Positions 35,165-44,081 of a stretch of DNA of 64,000 nucleotides are shown here, in pieces. The stretch comes from Azospirillum formosense. GTDB taxonomy: Bacteria; Pseudomonadota; Alphaproteobacteria; Azospirillales; Azospirillaceae. The position numbers and the translations under genes are program-made. The notes under the pieces were generated by a model. It was not told where the DNA came from. It ran no database searches and saw only the letters and a list, made by a program, of their open reading frames with translations. The stretch's first letter is position 1, and every line of letters starts with the position of its first letter. The stretch is taken from positions 744,001-808,000 of the forward strand of contig NZ_CP159402.1 in NCBI RefSeq assembly GCF_040500525.1. The letters are read 5' to 3'.

Positions 35165-35989
35165 TTACGCCTTCTTGATGCCGAAGCAATGCTCCGGACC
35201 GGGGAAGCTACGGGCCTTCACCTCGGCGGCGTAGGTCGCGGCGGCGTCGCCGATGGCGGTGCCGAGCTGGGCGTAGCGCTTGACGAACTTGGGCTGGAAC
35301 TCGCCGAACAGGCCGAACATGTCGTCGGACACCAGGACCTGCCCGTCGCAGGCGGGGGAGGCGCCGATGCCGATGGTCGGGACGGTCACATCCTCGGTGA
35401 TCTGGCGGGCCAGCGACTCCATCGTGCCCTCGATGACCAGGGAGAAGGCGCCGGCCTCGGCGATGGCGCGGGCGTCGGCGCGGATGCGCTCCGCCGCCTC
35501 CGGATCGCGGCCCACCGCCTTGTAGCCGCCGAGCGCGTTGACCGACTGCGGCAGCAGCCCGACATGGCCCATCACCGGGATGCCGCGGGTGGTCAGGTAG
35601 GCCACCGTCTCGGCCATCTCCAGCCCGCCTTCCACCTTCACCGCCTGGGCGCCGCTCTCCGCCATGACGCGGGCGGCGTTGCGGAAGGCCACCTGGGGGC
35701 TTTCCTGGTAGCTGCCGAAGGGAAGGTCGACGACCACGCAGGCGTGACGCGAGCCGCGCACCACGGCGGCGCCGTGGGCGATCATCATGTCGAGCGTGAC
35801 GGGAAGCGTGCTGTCGAAGCCGTAGACCACCATGCCCAGCGAGTCGCCGACCAGCAGCAGGTCGACATGCGGGTCGAGCAGCCGGGCGACCGGAGTCGTG
35901 TAGGCGGTCAGGCAGACGATCGGCTCCCCGCTCTTGCGCGCGCGCAGCGCCGGCACGGAGACGCGCGGAGTGTCCTTGGATGCGCTCAT
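35165..35989 (-). CDS. panB: 3-methyl-2-oxobutanoate hydroxymethyltransferase
   Basis: A 274-residue TIM-barrel enzyme making ketopantoate from alpha-ketoisovalerate and methylene-THF, the first committed step of pantothenate synthesis. Motifs [46 protein letters not shown] and the Mg2+-related Asp/Glu residues are present. GGGAGGGTCGCC precedes the ATG. No panC is adjacent. It uses the same 2-ketoisovalerate made by the IlvBHC pathway encoded 22 kb away. Confidence 0.97.
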   Translation of the reverse strand: MSASKDTPRVSVPALRARKSGEPIVCLTAYTTPVARLLDPHVDLLLVGDSLGMVVYGFDSTLPVTLDMMIAHGAAVVRGSRHACVVVDLPFGSYQESPQVAFRNAARVMAESGAQAVKVEGGLEMAETVAYLTTRGIPVMGHVGLLPQSVNALGGYKAVGRDPEAAERIRADARAIAEAGAFSLVIEGTMESLARQITEDVTVPTIGIGASPACDGQVLVSDDMFGLFGEFQPKFVKRYAQLGTAIGDAAATYAAEVKARSFPGPEHCFGIKKA

Positions 35990-36183
35990 TGGCGACCCTC
36001 CCTATTCTTTTCTTGGCAGATCTTCCTTTGTGCGGCGAAGCGGACCGCAGATGCACCAAAACCGCCCACGCGCAGACGCGGGGCGGCAGGTGCAAGACAC
36101 AAGAGGGGCAAGCGCGCGAACGCGCATGGATGCCCGGCGCGCCGGAGCGCGCCTGTCAATCCGGCGCGAAACGCGCCTGAGGA

Positions 36184-36387
36184 TTAATAGCCCTCGCGCT
36201 CCATGCGCTTGCGGAGCAGCTTGCGGGTGCGACGCACCGCTTCAGCCTTCTCACGCGCGCGCTTCTCCGAGGGCTTCTCGTAGTTCCGGCGCAGCTTCAT
36301 TTCCCGGAAAATGCCCTCGCGCTGCATCTTCTTCTTCAGCGCGCGGAGGGCCTGATCGACGTTGTTGTCTCGGACCAGAACTTGCAC
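36184..36387 (-). CDS. rpsU: 30S ribosomal protein S21
   Basis: A 67-residue basic protein. [20 protein letters not shown] and the Arg/Lys-rich tail ending RKRMEREGY match bS21. The start is GTG 36387 (giving MQVLVRDNN), with AAAGGTGA ten bases upstream; a GTG four codons earlier has no such site. It helps initiation on the small subunit. A divergent def gene lies 216 bases upstream; the 194 bases to panB contain no gene. Confidence 0.96.
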   Translation of the reverse strand: MQVLVRDNNVDQALRALKKKMQREGIFREMKLRRNYEKPSEKRAREKAEAVRRTRKLLRKRMEREGY

Positions 36388-36486
36388 GTTAACCGTCACC
36401 TTTATCAAGTGAGCCGAGTTGCCATGAGGCAACAAACAGGCATGCGACAGGCATGCGCTTTCGGGCGCACCCCTTGTGTGGACCTT

Positions 36487-36515
36487 TATGTAGCACGGAC
36501 GGGGCCGCCTGTGAA
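36487..36515 (-). promoter_or_regulatory. Candidate promoter of rpsU
   Basis: On the minus strand TTCACA (36515-36510) and TACATA (36492-36487) are 17 bases apart, about 100 bases upstream of the rpsU start. The -35 matches five of six positions, the -10 three. Confidence 0.4.
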
Positions 36516-36603
36516 GCGGAGTCTTCCAACCCTGGGGGCCCCAAGGCGACAATGCGTGGGCAAAACGGTTGTCCGGCGCCCCGCGGCGCCCAGATAATAG
36601 GGC

Positions 36604-37146
36604 ATGGCCCTGTTGAAGATTGCCCGCATGGGGCACCCGGTGCTGCGCAAGGTCGCAGACCCCGTGCCCGACCCGACGGCCCCGGAGATCCGGCGGCTGG
36701 CGTCCGACATGATCGACACCATGCTGGACGCGCCCGGAGTCGGGCTGGCGGCCCCGCAGGTGCACGAATCGCTGCGCATGATCGTGTTCCGTGTTCCCGC
36801 CCTGCGCTCCGGCGGCGAATCGGTGGAGCCGACGGTGCTCATCAACCCGGTGATCGAGCCGCTGGACGGCGGACTGGAACACGGGATGGAGGGTTGCCTG
36901 TCGATTCCCGAGCTGCGCGGCGTCGTTCCGCGATTCGCCCGCATCCGCTACCGCGGCGTCGGGCTGGACGGCGAACCCTTTGAGCGCGAGGCGTCGGGGT
37001 TCCACGCCCGGGTCATCCAGCACGAGTGCGATCATCTGGACGGCGTGCTTTACATCGACCGGATGACCGATCTGCGCTATCTGGCCTTCACCGACGAGGC
37101 GCATCACATCACCGAGGCGCTGGAACAGCAGGAGGGGAGAGACTGA
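36604..37146 (+). CDS. def: Peptide deformylase
   Basis: A 180-residue metallohydrolase removing the N-formyl group of nascent proteins. All three PDF motifs are visible: [16 protein letters not shown] and QHECDHLDG. No fmt gene follows as it often does; instead a COQ9-family gene starts one base after the stop. Confidence 0.96.
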   Translation: MALLKIARMGHPVLRKVADPVPDPTAPEIRRLASDMIDTMLDAPGVGLAAPQVHESLRMIVFRVPALRSGGESVEPTVLINPVIEPLDGGLEHGMEGCLSIPELRGVVPRFARIRYRGVGLDGEPFEREASGFHARVIQHECDHLDGVLYIDRMTDLRYLAFTDEAHHITEALEQQEGRD

Positions 37147-37147
37147 C

Positions 37148-37855
37148 ATGGACGCTGCGCTGGACATGGACGCGGTGCGGGACGACATCCTGCTCTCCAC
37201 GCTTCCCAACATCGTGTTCGACGGCTGGAGCCAGCAGGCGCTGCGCGACGGCGCGCAGATGGCCGGCTACGACACGGCGACCATGCACCGCGCCTTCCCC
37301 GGCGGCGTGCCGGAGCTGGTCGAGCATTTCGGCGCCTGGACCGACCGCCGCATGCTGGCCGAGATGGACAAGCATCCGCTCGACGAGATGAAGGTGCGCG
37401 AGAAGATCGCGCTCGCCATCCGCACCCATTTCGAGGTGCTGGAACCGCATATGGAGGCGAAGCGCCGCCTGCTCGCCTACCTCGCCATGCCGCAGAATCT
37501 CGGCATGGGGCTGACCATGCTCTACCGCACGGTGGACGCCATGTGGTTCGCGGCGGGCGACACCGCCACCGACTTCAACCATTACACCAAGCGCGCCACG
37601 CTGGCCGCGGTGCTCAGCTCCGCCACCTTCTACTGGCTGGATGACCGGTCGGAGGGCCATGCGGAGACCTGGGCCTTCGTGGACCGCCGTCTCGGCGACG
37701 TGATGAGCATGGGCAAGGCGATGTCCGCCATGGGCCGCGCCGGGCGCCTCCTCAGCCATCTGCCGAGCCCGGCGCGCTTCGCCCGTCAGGTCCGCCAGCG
37801 CGCCGGAAACGCCCCGGTGGACACCGCCTCCGCCCACATGGCGGAAAACATCTGA
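37148..37855 (+). CDS. COQ9 family protein
   Basis: A 235-residue protein of the COQ9 (TetR-like fold, lipid-binding) family. [35 protein letters not shown] and [20 protein letters not shown] are characteristic. In mitochondria COQ9 presents ubiquinone intermediates to the COQ7 hydroxylase; the bacterial role is presumed similar. GGAGGGGAGAGACTGAC leads the ATG and the gene is coupled to def. Confidence 0.92.
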   Translation: MDAALDMDAVRDDILLSTLPNIVFDGWSQQALRDGAQMAGYDTATMHRAFPGGVPELVEHFGAWTDRRMLAEMDKHPLDEMKVREKIALAIRTHFEVLEPHMEAKRRLLAYLAMPQNLGMGLTMLYRTVDAMWFAAGDTATDFNHYTKRATLAAVLSSATFYWLDDRSEGHAETWAFVDRRLGDVMSMGKAMSAMGRAGRLLSHLPSPARFARQVRQRAGNAPVDTASAHMAENI

Positions 37856-37867
37856 GGGCTCAGGCCT

Positions 37868-38236
37868 TCACTTGCCCGCGGGCACTTTTCTGCGGGCGGG
37901 CTTTTTGGCGGCGGCGGTGCGGATCGCCGCCGCCAGGGCCGGGCGGGCCCAGAACAGAAGCTCGTCGGGATCGTCCAGCGCCGAGTCGGGCGGCGGGAAG
38001 TAGGGCAGCACCGTCGGCTTGTCGTCGAACGGCTTGAAGGGGCGCAGGCCCAGCGCCTCGTAGTCCGGGCGGTTGCCGTCGTCGGCCTTGAAATACAGGA
38101 TGTTGCGGGCGACCAGGGCGAACACGACGCCGTCGCAATAGACCGCGTAGCCACCGAACATGCGGCGGGCGGTGATGGCCCCCAGGGGCGTCAGCGACTC
38201 GCACAGGAAACGGACGAGTTCGCTGACCGTGGCCAT
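37868..38236 (-). CDS. TfoX N-terminal domain protein
   Basis: A 122-residue protein. TARRMFGGYAVYCDGVVFAL and YFKADDGNRPDYEALG match the TfoX_N family (competence regulator N-terminal domain, found alone in many alphaproteobacteria with unknown function). A Lys/Arg-rich tail follows. Start ATG 38236; ten bases after the sspB stop on the same strand, so these two are probably co-transcribed. Confidence 0.85.
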   Translation of the reverse strand: MATVSELVRFLCESLTPLGAITARRMFGGYAVYCDGVVFALVARNILYFKADDGNRPDYEALGLRPFKPFDDKPTVLPYFPPPDSALDDPDELLFWARPALAAAIRTAAAKKPARRKVPAGK

Positions 38237-38246
38237 GGCGGAAAAC

Positions 38247-38822
38247 TTATTTTTTGCGGAAGGCGTCGAGCGCCACGACCTCGCCGCGCTTCGGCTCCTC
38301 GCCGGAGCGGTCGGAGTCGGGCTTGCCGGCGTCGGCCCTGGCCGAATCGGGTTTGGCCGAGTCGGATTTGGCGAGCTTCGCGATGGACGGCTTCGTGCCG
38401 TCCGAAGCCTTCCGCTCGGGCGCCTCGCGTCCGGGGATGGTAGCGACGTCCGCCGATTCGGCGGGCTCCACCGGCTGGAACTGCAGGGCGAAATTCTCCG
38501 ACGGATCGGCGAAGGTGGTGATGGCGGCATAGGGAATGACCAGCCGCTCATGCACGTTGTTGAAGCTCAGCGTCACCTCGAAATGATCGTCGAGCGCCTC
38601 CAGCCCATAGAACTGGTACTGGATCACGATGGTCATTTCGTTGGGATACTGGGACGACAGATATTCTGGGATGTCGACGCCCGGGTAGCCCGTCCGGAAG
38701 GTCAGGTAGAAGTGATGATCGCCGGGGAGCCCGCGGTCCGTCACCTGGCGGAGCGCGTCACGGACGACACCGCGCAGGGCGGCCTCGACCATGCGGTCAT
38801 AACGCAACTGCTCTCTCGGCAT
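38247..38822 (-). CDS. sspB: SspB-family ClpXP adaptor
   Basis: A 191-residue alphaproteobacterial SspB. The folded substrate-binding domain (about 1-125: FYLTFRTGYPGVDIPEYLS, EMTIVIQYQFYGLEAL, HFEVTLSFNNVHERLVIPY) is followed by a long Ser/Lys/Asp-rich linker and the conserved ClpX-docking tail GEVVALDAFRKK. SspB tethers ssrA-tagged proteins to ClpXP for degradation. The gene encoding its substrate tag, ssrA, lies immediately upstream on the same strand. Confidence 0.94.
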   Translation of the reverse strand: MPREQLRYDRMVEAALRGVVRDALRQVTDRGLPGDHHFYLTFRTGYPGVDIPEYLSSQYPNEMTIVIQYQFYGLEALDDHFEVTLSFNNVHERLVIPYAAITTFADPSENFALQFQPVEPAESADVATIPGREAPERKASDGTKPSIAKLAKSDSAKPDSARADAGKPDSDRSGEEPKRGEVVALDAFRKK

Positions 38823-38854
38823 TCTTGGGCGGGTCCTTAACGCCAGACGGGTAA

Positions 38855-39192
38855 GTGTGGGCCTTCTGTTGCTAGGCGGCCCACGGCCCCACCCTCAGGT
38901 GCTACCCATCGGGGATTGATTTCGGTCAGTTACCGCTGTTAGGCGGCAACGGCGACCGGAGCAACGTTGTCGTTGGCAACTATTGCAATGGCCCGATAAC
39001 GGCGGAACCATGCCGGGCGAAGACCATGCCTTTACCACGCGTGTCGATCCTATTTCGCCCCCAACGAACCCGCTCCCCACGGCAACGCCCGGGAGACCGG
39101 TGGTTTGTTTGGTGGAGGCGCCGGGTACCGCCCCCGGGTCCACAACGCTTATTCCGCAAGGCGTTTATCGCCATAGTCGGCTGCTGCCGACG
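38855..39192 (-). ncRNA. ssrA: tmRNA, circularly permuted two-piece form
   Basis: On the minus strand an acceptor piece ends in CGCCTCCACCA (39120-39110) with an encoded CCA, a 47-base intervening segment follows (39109-39063), and the coding piece starts GGGGGCGAAATAGGATCGAC at 39062. The two ends form the acceptor stem GGGGGCG/CGCCTCC with the G3-U70 pair that alanyl-tRNA synthetase requires. The T-stem is CCGGG/CCCGG with loop GGCGGTA. The tag frame at 38977-38939 reads ANDNVAPVAVAA then TAA. The acceptor-first order is the alphaproteobacterial permuted arrangement. Outer ends are approximate; a 7-bp stem GTGGGCC/GGCCCAC closes at about 38855. Confidence 0.93.
38939..38977 (-). CDS. tmRNA proteolysis-tag reading frame
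   Basis: GCC-AAC-GAC-AAC followed by GTT GCT CCG GTC GCC GTT GCC GCC TAA encodes ANDNVAPVAVAA. With the Ala from charged tmRNA the appended peptide is AANDNVAPVAVAA. The hydrophobic VAVAA end is the ClpX signal, the AND-x part the SspB contact. Confidence 0.92.
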   Translation of the reverse strand, partial: ANDNVAPVAVAA

Positions 39193-39197
39193 GACCC

Positions 39198-39226
39198 AAT
39201 ATAGGCCCTTCGTCCGGAGATGGAAA
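39198..39226 (-). promoter_or_regulatory. Candidate promoter of ssrA
   Basis: Minus-strand TTTCCA (39226-39221), 17-base spacer, TATATT (39203-39198). This places the transcript start near 39191, just before the acceptor piece, which fits the expected gene layout. Confidence 0.6.
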
Positions 39227-39325
39227 GGGGGTGCCGCGGATTCTGACCGGAGGCCGCCGCGAAGGGGGTGACTGGCCGGGTCCGGGGACGTAGAGTGCCG
39301 CCCGAATTCAGTCCCCGGAGTACCC

Positions 39326-40264
39326 ATGCCGATCACGCCCGAGCAGCGCGCCGAGATCGACCGCCTGCGCGCCGTCACCGCCACCACCCGCCGCGCCACC
39401 GTTCCGGCCCTGGAGGAGATCCTCTACGAGCCGCTGGAGGTCCTGGACCACGGCTTCGTGCGCGTCGTCGACTACATGGGCGACGATTCGGCCGTCGTCC
39501 AGGCGGCGCGCGTGTCCTACGGCAAGGGCACCAAGAAGGTCACCGAGGACGCCGGCCTCATCAAGTATCTGATGCGCCATCGCCACTCGACCCCGTTCGA
39601 GATGTGCGAGATCAAGTTCCACGTCAAGCTGCCGATCTTCGTCGCCCGCCAGTGGATCCGTCACCGCACGGCGAACGTGAACGAATACTCCGCGCGCTAC
39701 TCCATCCTCGACCGTGAGTTCTACATCCCGACGCCCGAGAATCTGGGCGCCCAGGCCGTCGTCAACCGGCAGGGCCGCGGCGATGTCCTGCAGGGCGACG
39801 AGGCGGCGGCGGTGATGAAGCTGCTGCGCGACGATTCGGAGACGGTCTACGCCCACTACGAGGAGATGCTGAACCAGCGCGAGGACGGCACCACCATCGA
39901 GGAGGGCCGCCAGGGTCTGGCGCGTGAGCTGGCGCGCATGAACCTGACGCTGAATTACTACACCCAGTGGTACTGGAAGGTCGATCTCCACAATCTCCTG
40001 CATTTCCTCAGCCTGCGCGCCGACCCGCACGCCCAGTACGAGATCCGCGTCTACGCCGAGGCCATGCTGGACGTGGTGAAGCGCTGGGTCCCCGCCGTGT
40101 TCGACGCCTTCAGCGAGTACCGGCTGGGCGGCACCCACATGTCGAGGACCGGGCTGGAGGTCGTGAAGCGCCTGCTGTCCGGCGAGGCGGTGACCCAGGA
40201 GGCCAGCGGCCTGTCCAAGCGCGAGTGGCGGGAGCTGATGGACCAGCTCGGCCGCGCCGAGTAA
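39326..40264 (+). CDS. thyX: FAD-dependent thymidylate synthase
   Basis: A 312-residue flavoenzyme making dTMP from dUMP with methylene-THF and NADPH. The signature [15 protein letters not shown] fits RHRx7S, and [27 protein letters not shown] and [18 protein letters not shown] are family segments. CCGGAG lies a few bases before ATG 39326. It is divergent from ssrA. Confidence 0.96.
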   Translation: MPITPEQRAEIDRLRAVTATTRRATVPALEEILYEPLEVLDHGFVRVVDYMGDDSAVVQAARVSYGKGTKKVTEDAGLIKYLMRHRHSTPFEMCEIKFHVKLPIFVARQWIRHRTANVNEYSARYSILDREFYIPTPENLGAQAVVNRQGRGDVLQGDEAAAVMKLLRDDSETVYAHYEEMLNQREDGTTIEEGRQGLARELARMNLTLNYYTQWYWKVDLHNLLHFLSLRADPHAQYEIRVYAEAMLDVVKRWVPAVFDAFSEYRLGGTHMSRTGLEVVKRLLSGEAVTQEASGLSKREWRELMDQLGRAE

Positions 40265-40296
40265 CGCCCGCTTCACCTGTGTAAGGACCAGCCGCC

Positions 40297-42207
40297 ATGA
40301 CACCGCCCCCGATGACTCCGCACGAGGCCGATGGACTTCACCGCCAAGGCCTCGTCGCGGCGCAGGCCGGGCGGTTCGACGAGGCGCTGGACCGGATCGG
40401 GCGGGCCATCGCCGCCTATCCCTCGGTCCCCATCTGGTGGGCGAATTACGGGCTGGTGATGGAAAGCCTGGGCGACGTCGCCGGGGCGGCCAACGCCTAC
40501 GCCGGGGCGCTGAACCTCGACCCGTCGCTGGAGATGGCGATGGACGGGCTGCTCACCATGGCGGAGGCGGTGCGCCGGGCCGGCGATTCGGCGCGCGCGG
40601 AGGCCTTCTTCCGCCGCGCCATCGCCCTGAACCCGAAGACGCTGGCCGCCGTCGCCAATCTGGGCGTGCTGCTGCGCGCCCAGGCCCGGCGGGCGGAGGC
40701 GGTGACGCTCTACGGGCGCGCCGGACAGCTCGACCCGGCCAACTGGGCGCACCCCTACAACCTCGGCAACGCGCTGGCCGAGATGAACCGGCTGGGCGAG
40801 GCCGACGACGCCTATGGGGCGGCGCTCGCCCTCGCGCCGGGCCGGGCGGAGGTGCGGGCCAACCGCGCCACCCGCGTGCTCGCCATGCAGGGGCGGGCGG
40901 ACGAGGCCCTCGCAGAGATCGAGGCCGTGGTGGCGCAGCACGGCGGCGTCGATTCGCTGCACGCCTCGCGCCTCTATCTGATGCAGTTCGTGCCGGGGCT
41001 GACCATGCCGGCCATCGCCCAGGCCCACGCGGACTGGGGCGCCCGCTACCCCGACCGTCCGGTGCCCGCGGTGGCCGCTCCGGTGCCGAAGATGCGCATC
41101 GGCTATGTCTCGCCGGACTTCCGCGCCCATCCCGTGGGCTTTTTCCTGGAACCGGTGCTGGCGAATCACGACCGCTCGGCCTTCGAGGTCGTCTGCTACG
41201 CCAACACCGCCAACCCGGACTGGAAGACGGAGCGGCTGATGGCCCAGGCCGACCACTGGGTCTGGACCACCGGCCTGGACGACGCGGCCCTGGCCCAGCG
41301 CATCCAGGCGGACGGCATCCACATCCTGGTCGATCTGGCGGGCCACACCTTCGGCAACCGCCTGCCGGTCTTCGCGCGGCGCGCGGCGCCGGTGCAGGCG
41401 ACCTGGGCGGGCTATGTCGGCACCACCGGCCTGCCGGCCATGGATTACCTGATTTCCGATTCGCGGCAGAGCCCGCCGGGATCGGACGGCTGGTGCATCG
41501 AGGGCGTGGTGCGCATGCCCGACGCCTACGTCCCCTGGGCGCCGCCCGAGGACGCGCCGCCGGTCGGGCCGCTGCCGCTGGCGGCGCGCGGTCACGCCAC
41601 CTTCGGCTCCTTCAACGCGCTGCCCAAGCTGAACGCCGAGGTCGCGGCGCTGTGGGCGCGCGTGCTGGATGCCGTGCCCGGCTCCCGCCTGCTGCTGCGC
41701 ACGCCGGGGCTGGACGACGCCGGCACCGCCGCGCGCACGCTGGCCCTGTTCGAGCGGGCCGGGCTGGACCCGGCGCGTGTGGACCTGCGGGGCGGGGCGC
41801 CGCACCGGGAGTTCCTGGCCGGTTACGGCGAGGTCGACGTTGCGCTCGATCCCTTCCCCTATTCGGGCGGGCTGACGACGCTGGAGGCGCTGTGGATGGG
41901 CGTGCCGGTGGTGACGCTGGGCGGCGATCGCTTCTGCGCCCGCCATTCGGTAACGCACCTCGCCTCGGCGGGGTTGTCCGATCTGGTGGCCGACGGGCCG
42001 GACGGCTACGTCGCCAAGGCGGCGGCGCTGGCGGCCGACCCGGCGGGGCTGGCGGCCATGCGCGGCGGCCTGCGGGACCGGTTGGCGGCGTCCCCGGCGC
42101 TGGACGGCGTGCGCTTCACCCGCGCGCTGGAGGCCGCCTTCGGCGTGATGTGGCAGCGCTTCCAGGCCGGGCAGGGGCGGGCGAGCTTCGCCCTCAGTTT
42201 CGATTGA
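40297..42207 (+). CDS. TPR protein with SPINDLY/OGT-type (GT41) glycosyltransferase domain
   Basis: A 636-residue protein. About 1-230 are tetratricopeptide repeats (GAANAYAGALNLDPSLEMAM, AIALNPKTLAAVANLGVLLR). The rest is the GT41 catalytic region: KMRIGYVSPDFRAHPVGFFL, GIHILVDLAGHTFGNRLPVF, PVQATWAGYVGTTGLPAMDY, TFGSFNALPKLNAEVAALWA and FPYSGGLTTLEALWMGVPVV. Members modify Ser/Thr with sugars (GlcNAc, fucose) or build glycans in bacteria; flagellin or surface targets are plausible but not shown. AAGGACC precedes the ATG. Confidence 0.9.
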   Translation: MTPPPMTPHEADGLHRQGLVAAQAGRFDEALDRIGRAIAAYPSVPIWWANYGLVMESLGDVAGAANAYAGALNLDPSLEMAMDGLLTMAEAVRRAGDSARAEAFFRRAIALNPKTLAAVANLGVLLRAQARRAEAVTLYGRAGQLDPANWAHPYNLGNALAEMNRLGEADDAYGAALALAPGRAEVRANRATRVLAMQGRADEALAEIEAVVAQHGGVDSLHASRLYLMQFVPGLTMPAIAQAHADWGARYPDRPVPAVAAPVPKMRIGYVSPDFRAHPVGFFLEPVLANHDRSAFEVVCYANTANPDWKTERLMAQADHWVWTTGLDDAALAQRIQADGIHILVDLAGHTFGNRLPVFARRAAPVQATWAGYVGTTGLPAMDYLISDSRQSPPGSDGWCIEGVVRMPDAYVPWAPPEDAPPVGPLPLAARGHATFGSFNALPKLNAEVAALWARVLDAVPGSRLLLRTPGLDDAGTAARTLALFERAGLDPARVDLRGGAPHREFLAGYGEVDVALDPFPYSGGLTTLEALWMGVPVVTLGGDRFCARHSVTHLASAGLSDLVADGPDGYVAKAAALAADPAGLAAMRGGLRDRLAASPALDGVRFTRALEAAFGVMWQRFQAGQGRASFALSFD

Positions 42208-42225
42208 GCCAGTTTCGATTGAGGC

Positions 42226-42627
42226 TCAGGCGCGCTCCGACCCCGGCGCGCCGGTGCTCCACAGCAGCCCCAGCACCACGCCCTTGCAGCGCGGCAGCAG
42301 CAGGCCGGTCAGCAACAGGGTCAGCAGCGGCCAGATGGTGAGATGCACCCAGGTCGCCGGCTCGTAGCTCTGCTCGACCGACAGGACCGCCGGGATGATG
42401 ATGTGGCCGACGATCAGGATGGTCATCCAGGGCGGAGCATCGTCGGCGCGCAGATGGCCGAACGCCTCGCCGCAATGGGAGCAGTGGTCCACCGGCTTCA
42501 GGTAGTTCCGCAGCAGGCGCCCGCGTCCGCAGGCCGGGCATTGCCCCATCAGCCCGCGCAGCGCCGCCGTCGTCTTCGACCGCGTCCCGTCTTCCGCTCC
42601 GACCGCCGCCCTGTCTTCCGCCGTCAT
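42226..42627 (-). CDS. DUF983 family membrane protein
   Basis: A 133-residue protein. A zinc-ribbon-like pair of CxxC motifs (CPACGRGRLLRNYL and CSHCGEAFGHLR) is followed by two membrane helices (TILIVGHIIIPAVLSV and WPLLTLLLTGLLLPRCKG). This is the DUF983 pattern, of unknown function and often found near heme-copper oxidase genes, though none is nearby. Convergent with the GT41 gene. Confidence 0.9.
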   Translation of the reverse strand: MTAEDRAAVGAEDGTRSKTTAALRGLMGQCPACGRGRLLRNYLKPVDHCSHCGEAFGHLRADDAPPWMTILIVGHIIIPAVLSVEQSYEPATWVHLTIWPLLTLLLTGLLLPRCKGVVLGLLWSTGAPGSERA

Positions 42628-42687
42628 GACCGTACCCCTGCGTTCCGCTCCCCGAAGGGCCTCATATGGGGAGGGAGCGACCGATCG

Positions 42688-42891
42688 TCACGCCGTTCCG
42701 TCGCCCGCACCCCGGGGTTGCGCCGCGCGCAGGGCCTCCACGCGGCGGGCGATGTTCTCCAGCCGCATCTGAAGCTCATGGGCGCACAGGGCGTGGGCGG
42801 CGGCGCGGGCCTCCGCCTCGATGTCGGCGATGGCGGATTCCAGGGCGTGGAGTCGGGCATTGAGTCGGGCGTCGCGCGGGTCTTCGCTCAT
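42688..42891 (-). CDS. Small helical (SlyX-like) protein of unknown function
   Basis: A protein of about 67 residues predicted to be one amphipathic coiled coil (LNARLHALESAIADIEAEAR, MRLENIARRVEALRAAQ). It is reminiscent of SlyX-type mini-coils but I cannot confirm the family. GGAG lies about ten bases before ATG 42891 (MSEDPRD), which I prefer over ATG 42900. It lies upstream of the DUF983 gene on the same strand. Confidence 0.5.
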   Translation of the reverse strand: MSEDPRDARLNARLHALESAIADIEAEARAAAHALCAHELQMRLENIARRVEALRAAQPRGAGDGTA

Positions 42892-42971
42892 CGGATTCAT
42901 TCTCCGGCAGTTGACGGACCGGCCCCTGGGCGTCTACGGGATGCACAAACCCCCTCCGGGAGCCTGGAGCC

Positions 42972-43940
42972 ATGATGATCACCCGCCTGTTCCTCGCCGC
43001 AGCCACGGCCGCCGTCGCGCTGTCCGGTCCGGCCGCGTTCGCGCAGACCAAGACCGTCGCCATCACCGCCATCGTCGAGCATCCGGCGCTGGACGCCACG
43101 CGCGACGGCGTGGTCGAGGCGTTGAAGGCCGCGGGCTACACGCCGGGTGACACCCTGAAGGTCGAGTATCAGAGCGCCCAGGGCAACCCCGCCACCGCCG
43201 CTCAGATCGCGCGCCAGTTCGCCGGCGCCCGTCCGGACGTGATCGTTCCGATCTCCACCCCCTCCGCCCAGGCCGTCGTCGCCTCGACCCGCGACATCCC
43301 GGTGGTCTTCACCGCCGTGACCGACCCGGTCGGCGCGCAGCTCGTCCGCAGCCTGGACAAGCCGGGCGCCAACGTCACCGGCGTGTCGGATATGGCCCCG
43401 GTGGCCGAGCATGTCGCGCTGATCCGCGAGATCGTGCCGTCGGTCAAGCGTCTGGGCGTCCTCTACAACGCCGGCGAGCCGAACTCCGTCTCGCTGGTCA
43501 AGGCGCTGAAGGACGAGGCGCAGAAGGCCGGGCTGACCGTGGTCGAGGCGACCGCCACCAAGTCCGCCGACGCCCAGCCCGCCGCCCGCAGCCTCGTCGG
43601 CAAGGTCGACGCGCTCTACGTGCCGCTGGACAACACGGTCGTCTCGGCGCTGGAGAGCGTCGTGGCGGTGGGCCAGCAGGCCAAGCTGCCGGTCTTCTCC
43701 GCCGACACCGACAGCGTGGCGCGCGGCACGGTGGCCTCCATCGGCTTCGATTACCGGCAGGTCGGCCGCCAGACCGGCGAGGCGGTCGTGCGCATCCTCA
43801 AGGGCGAGAAGCCGGGCGACGTTCCGGTGACCTTCGCCAAGGGCACCGACCTGTTCGTGAATCCGAAATCCGCGGCGGCGATGGGCGTGACCATTCCCGA
43901 GGCGGTGACCAAGCGCGCGACCAAGGTGGTCGGGCAGTAA
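42972..43940 (+). CDS. ABC transporter substrate-binding protein (TrpX-type, PF04392)
   Basis: A 322-residue periplasmic protein with a signal peptide (about 1-24, ending AAFAQ). TAIVEHPALDATRDGVVEAL and VVFTAVTDPVGAQLV, VTGVSDMAPV and ASIGFDYRQVGRQTG are typical of the ABC_sub_bind family, whose studied members bind aromatic amino acids. Permease and ATPase follow with a 141-base gap containing a palindromic repeat. Ligand is inferred from family only. Confidence 0.9.
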   Translation: MMITRLFLAAATAAVALSGPAAFAQTKTVAITAIVEHPALDATRDGVVEALKAAGYTPGDTLKVEYQSAQGNPATAAQIARQFAGARPDVIVPISTPSAQAVVASTRDIPVVFTAVTDPVGAQLVRSLDKPGANVTGVSDMAPVAEHVALIREIVPSVKRLGVLYNAGEPNSVSLVKALKDEAQKAGLTVVEATATKSADAQPAARSLVGKVDALYVPLDNTVVSALESVVAVGQQAKLPVFSADTDSVARGTVASIGFDYRQVGRQTGEAVVRILKGEKPGDVPVTFAKGTDLFVNPKSAAAMGVTIPEAVTKRATKVVGQ

Positions 43941-43970
43941 GTTGTTTTGTTGAGGGGGAGTGGTTGCGGA

Positions 43971-44055
43971 GGGCCCCCTCCCGACCTCCCCCCGCTTCTC
44001 AGGGGGAGGAGAAAGCCCTCCCCTGCGGAGCGGGGGAGGGTTTGGGAGGGGGCCC
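43971..44055. repeat. GC-rich mosaic palindrome (85 bp) in the ABC operon
   Basis: Outer arms GGGCCCCCTCCC (43971-43982) and GGGAGGGGGCCC (44044-44055) are exact complements. Inner arms are CTCCCCCCGC and GCGGGGGAGGG, with a further CTTCTCAGGGGGAGGAGA region between. It matches the unit at 61292-61377 in size and arms and separates the substrate-binding gene from the permease gene. Confidence 0.8.
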
Positions 44056-44081
44056 GCCTCGACACGCCCCAAGGACCGATC

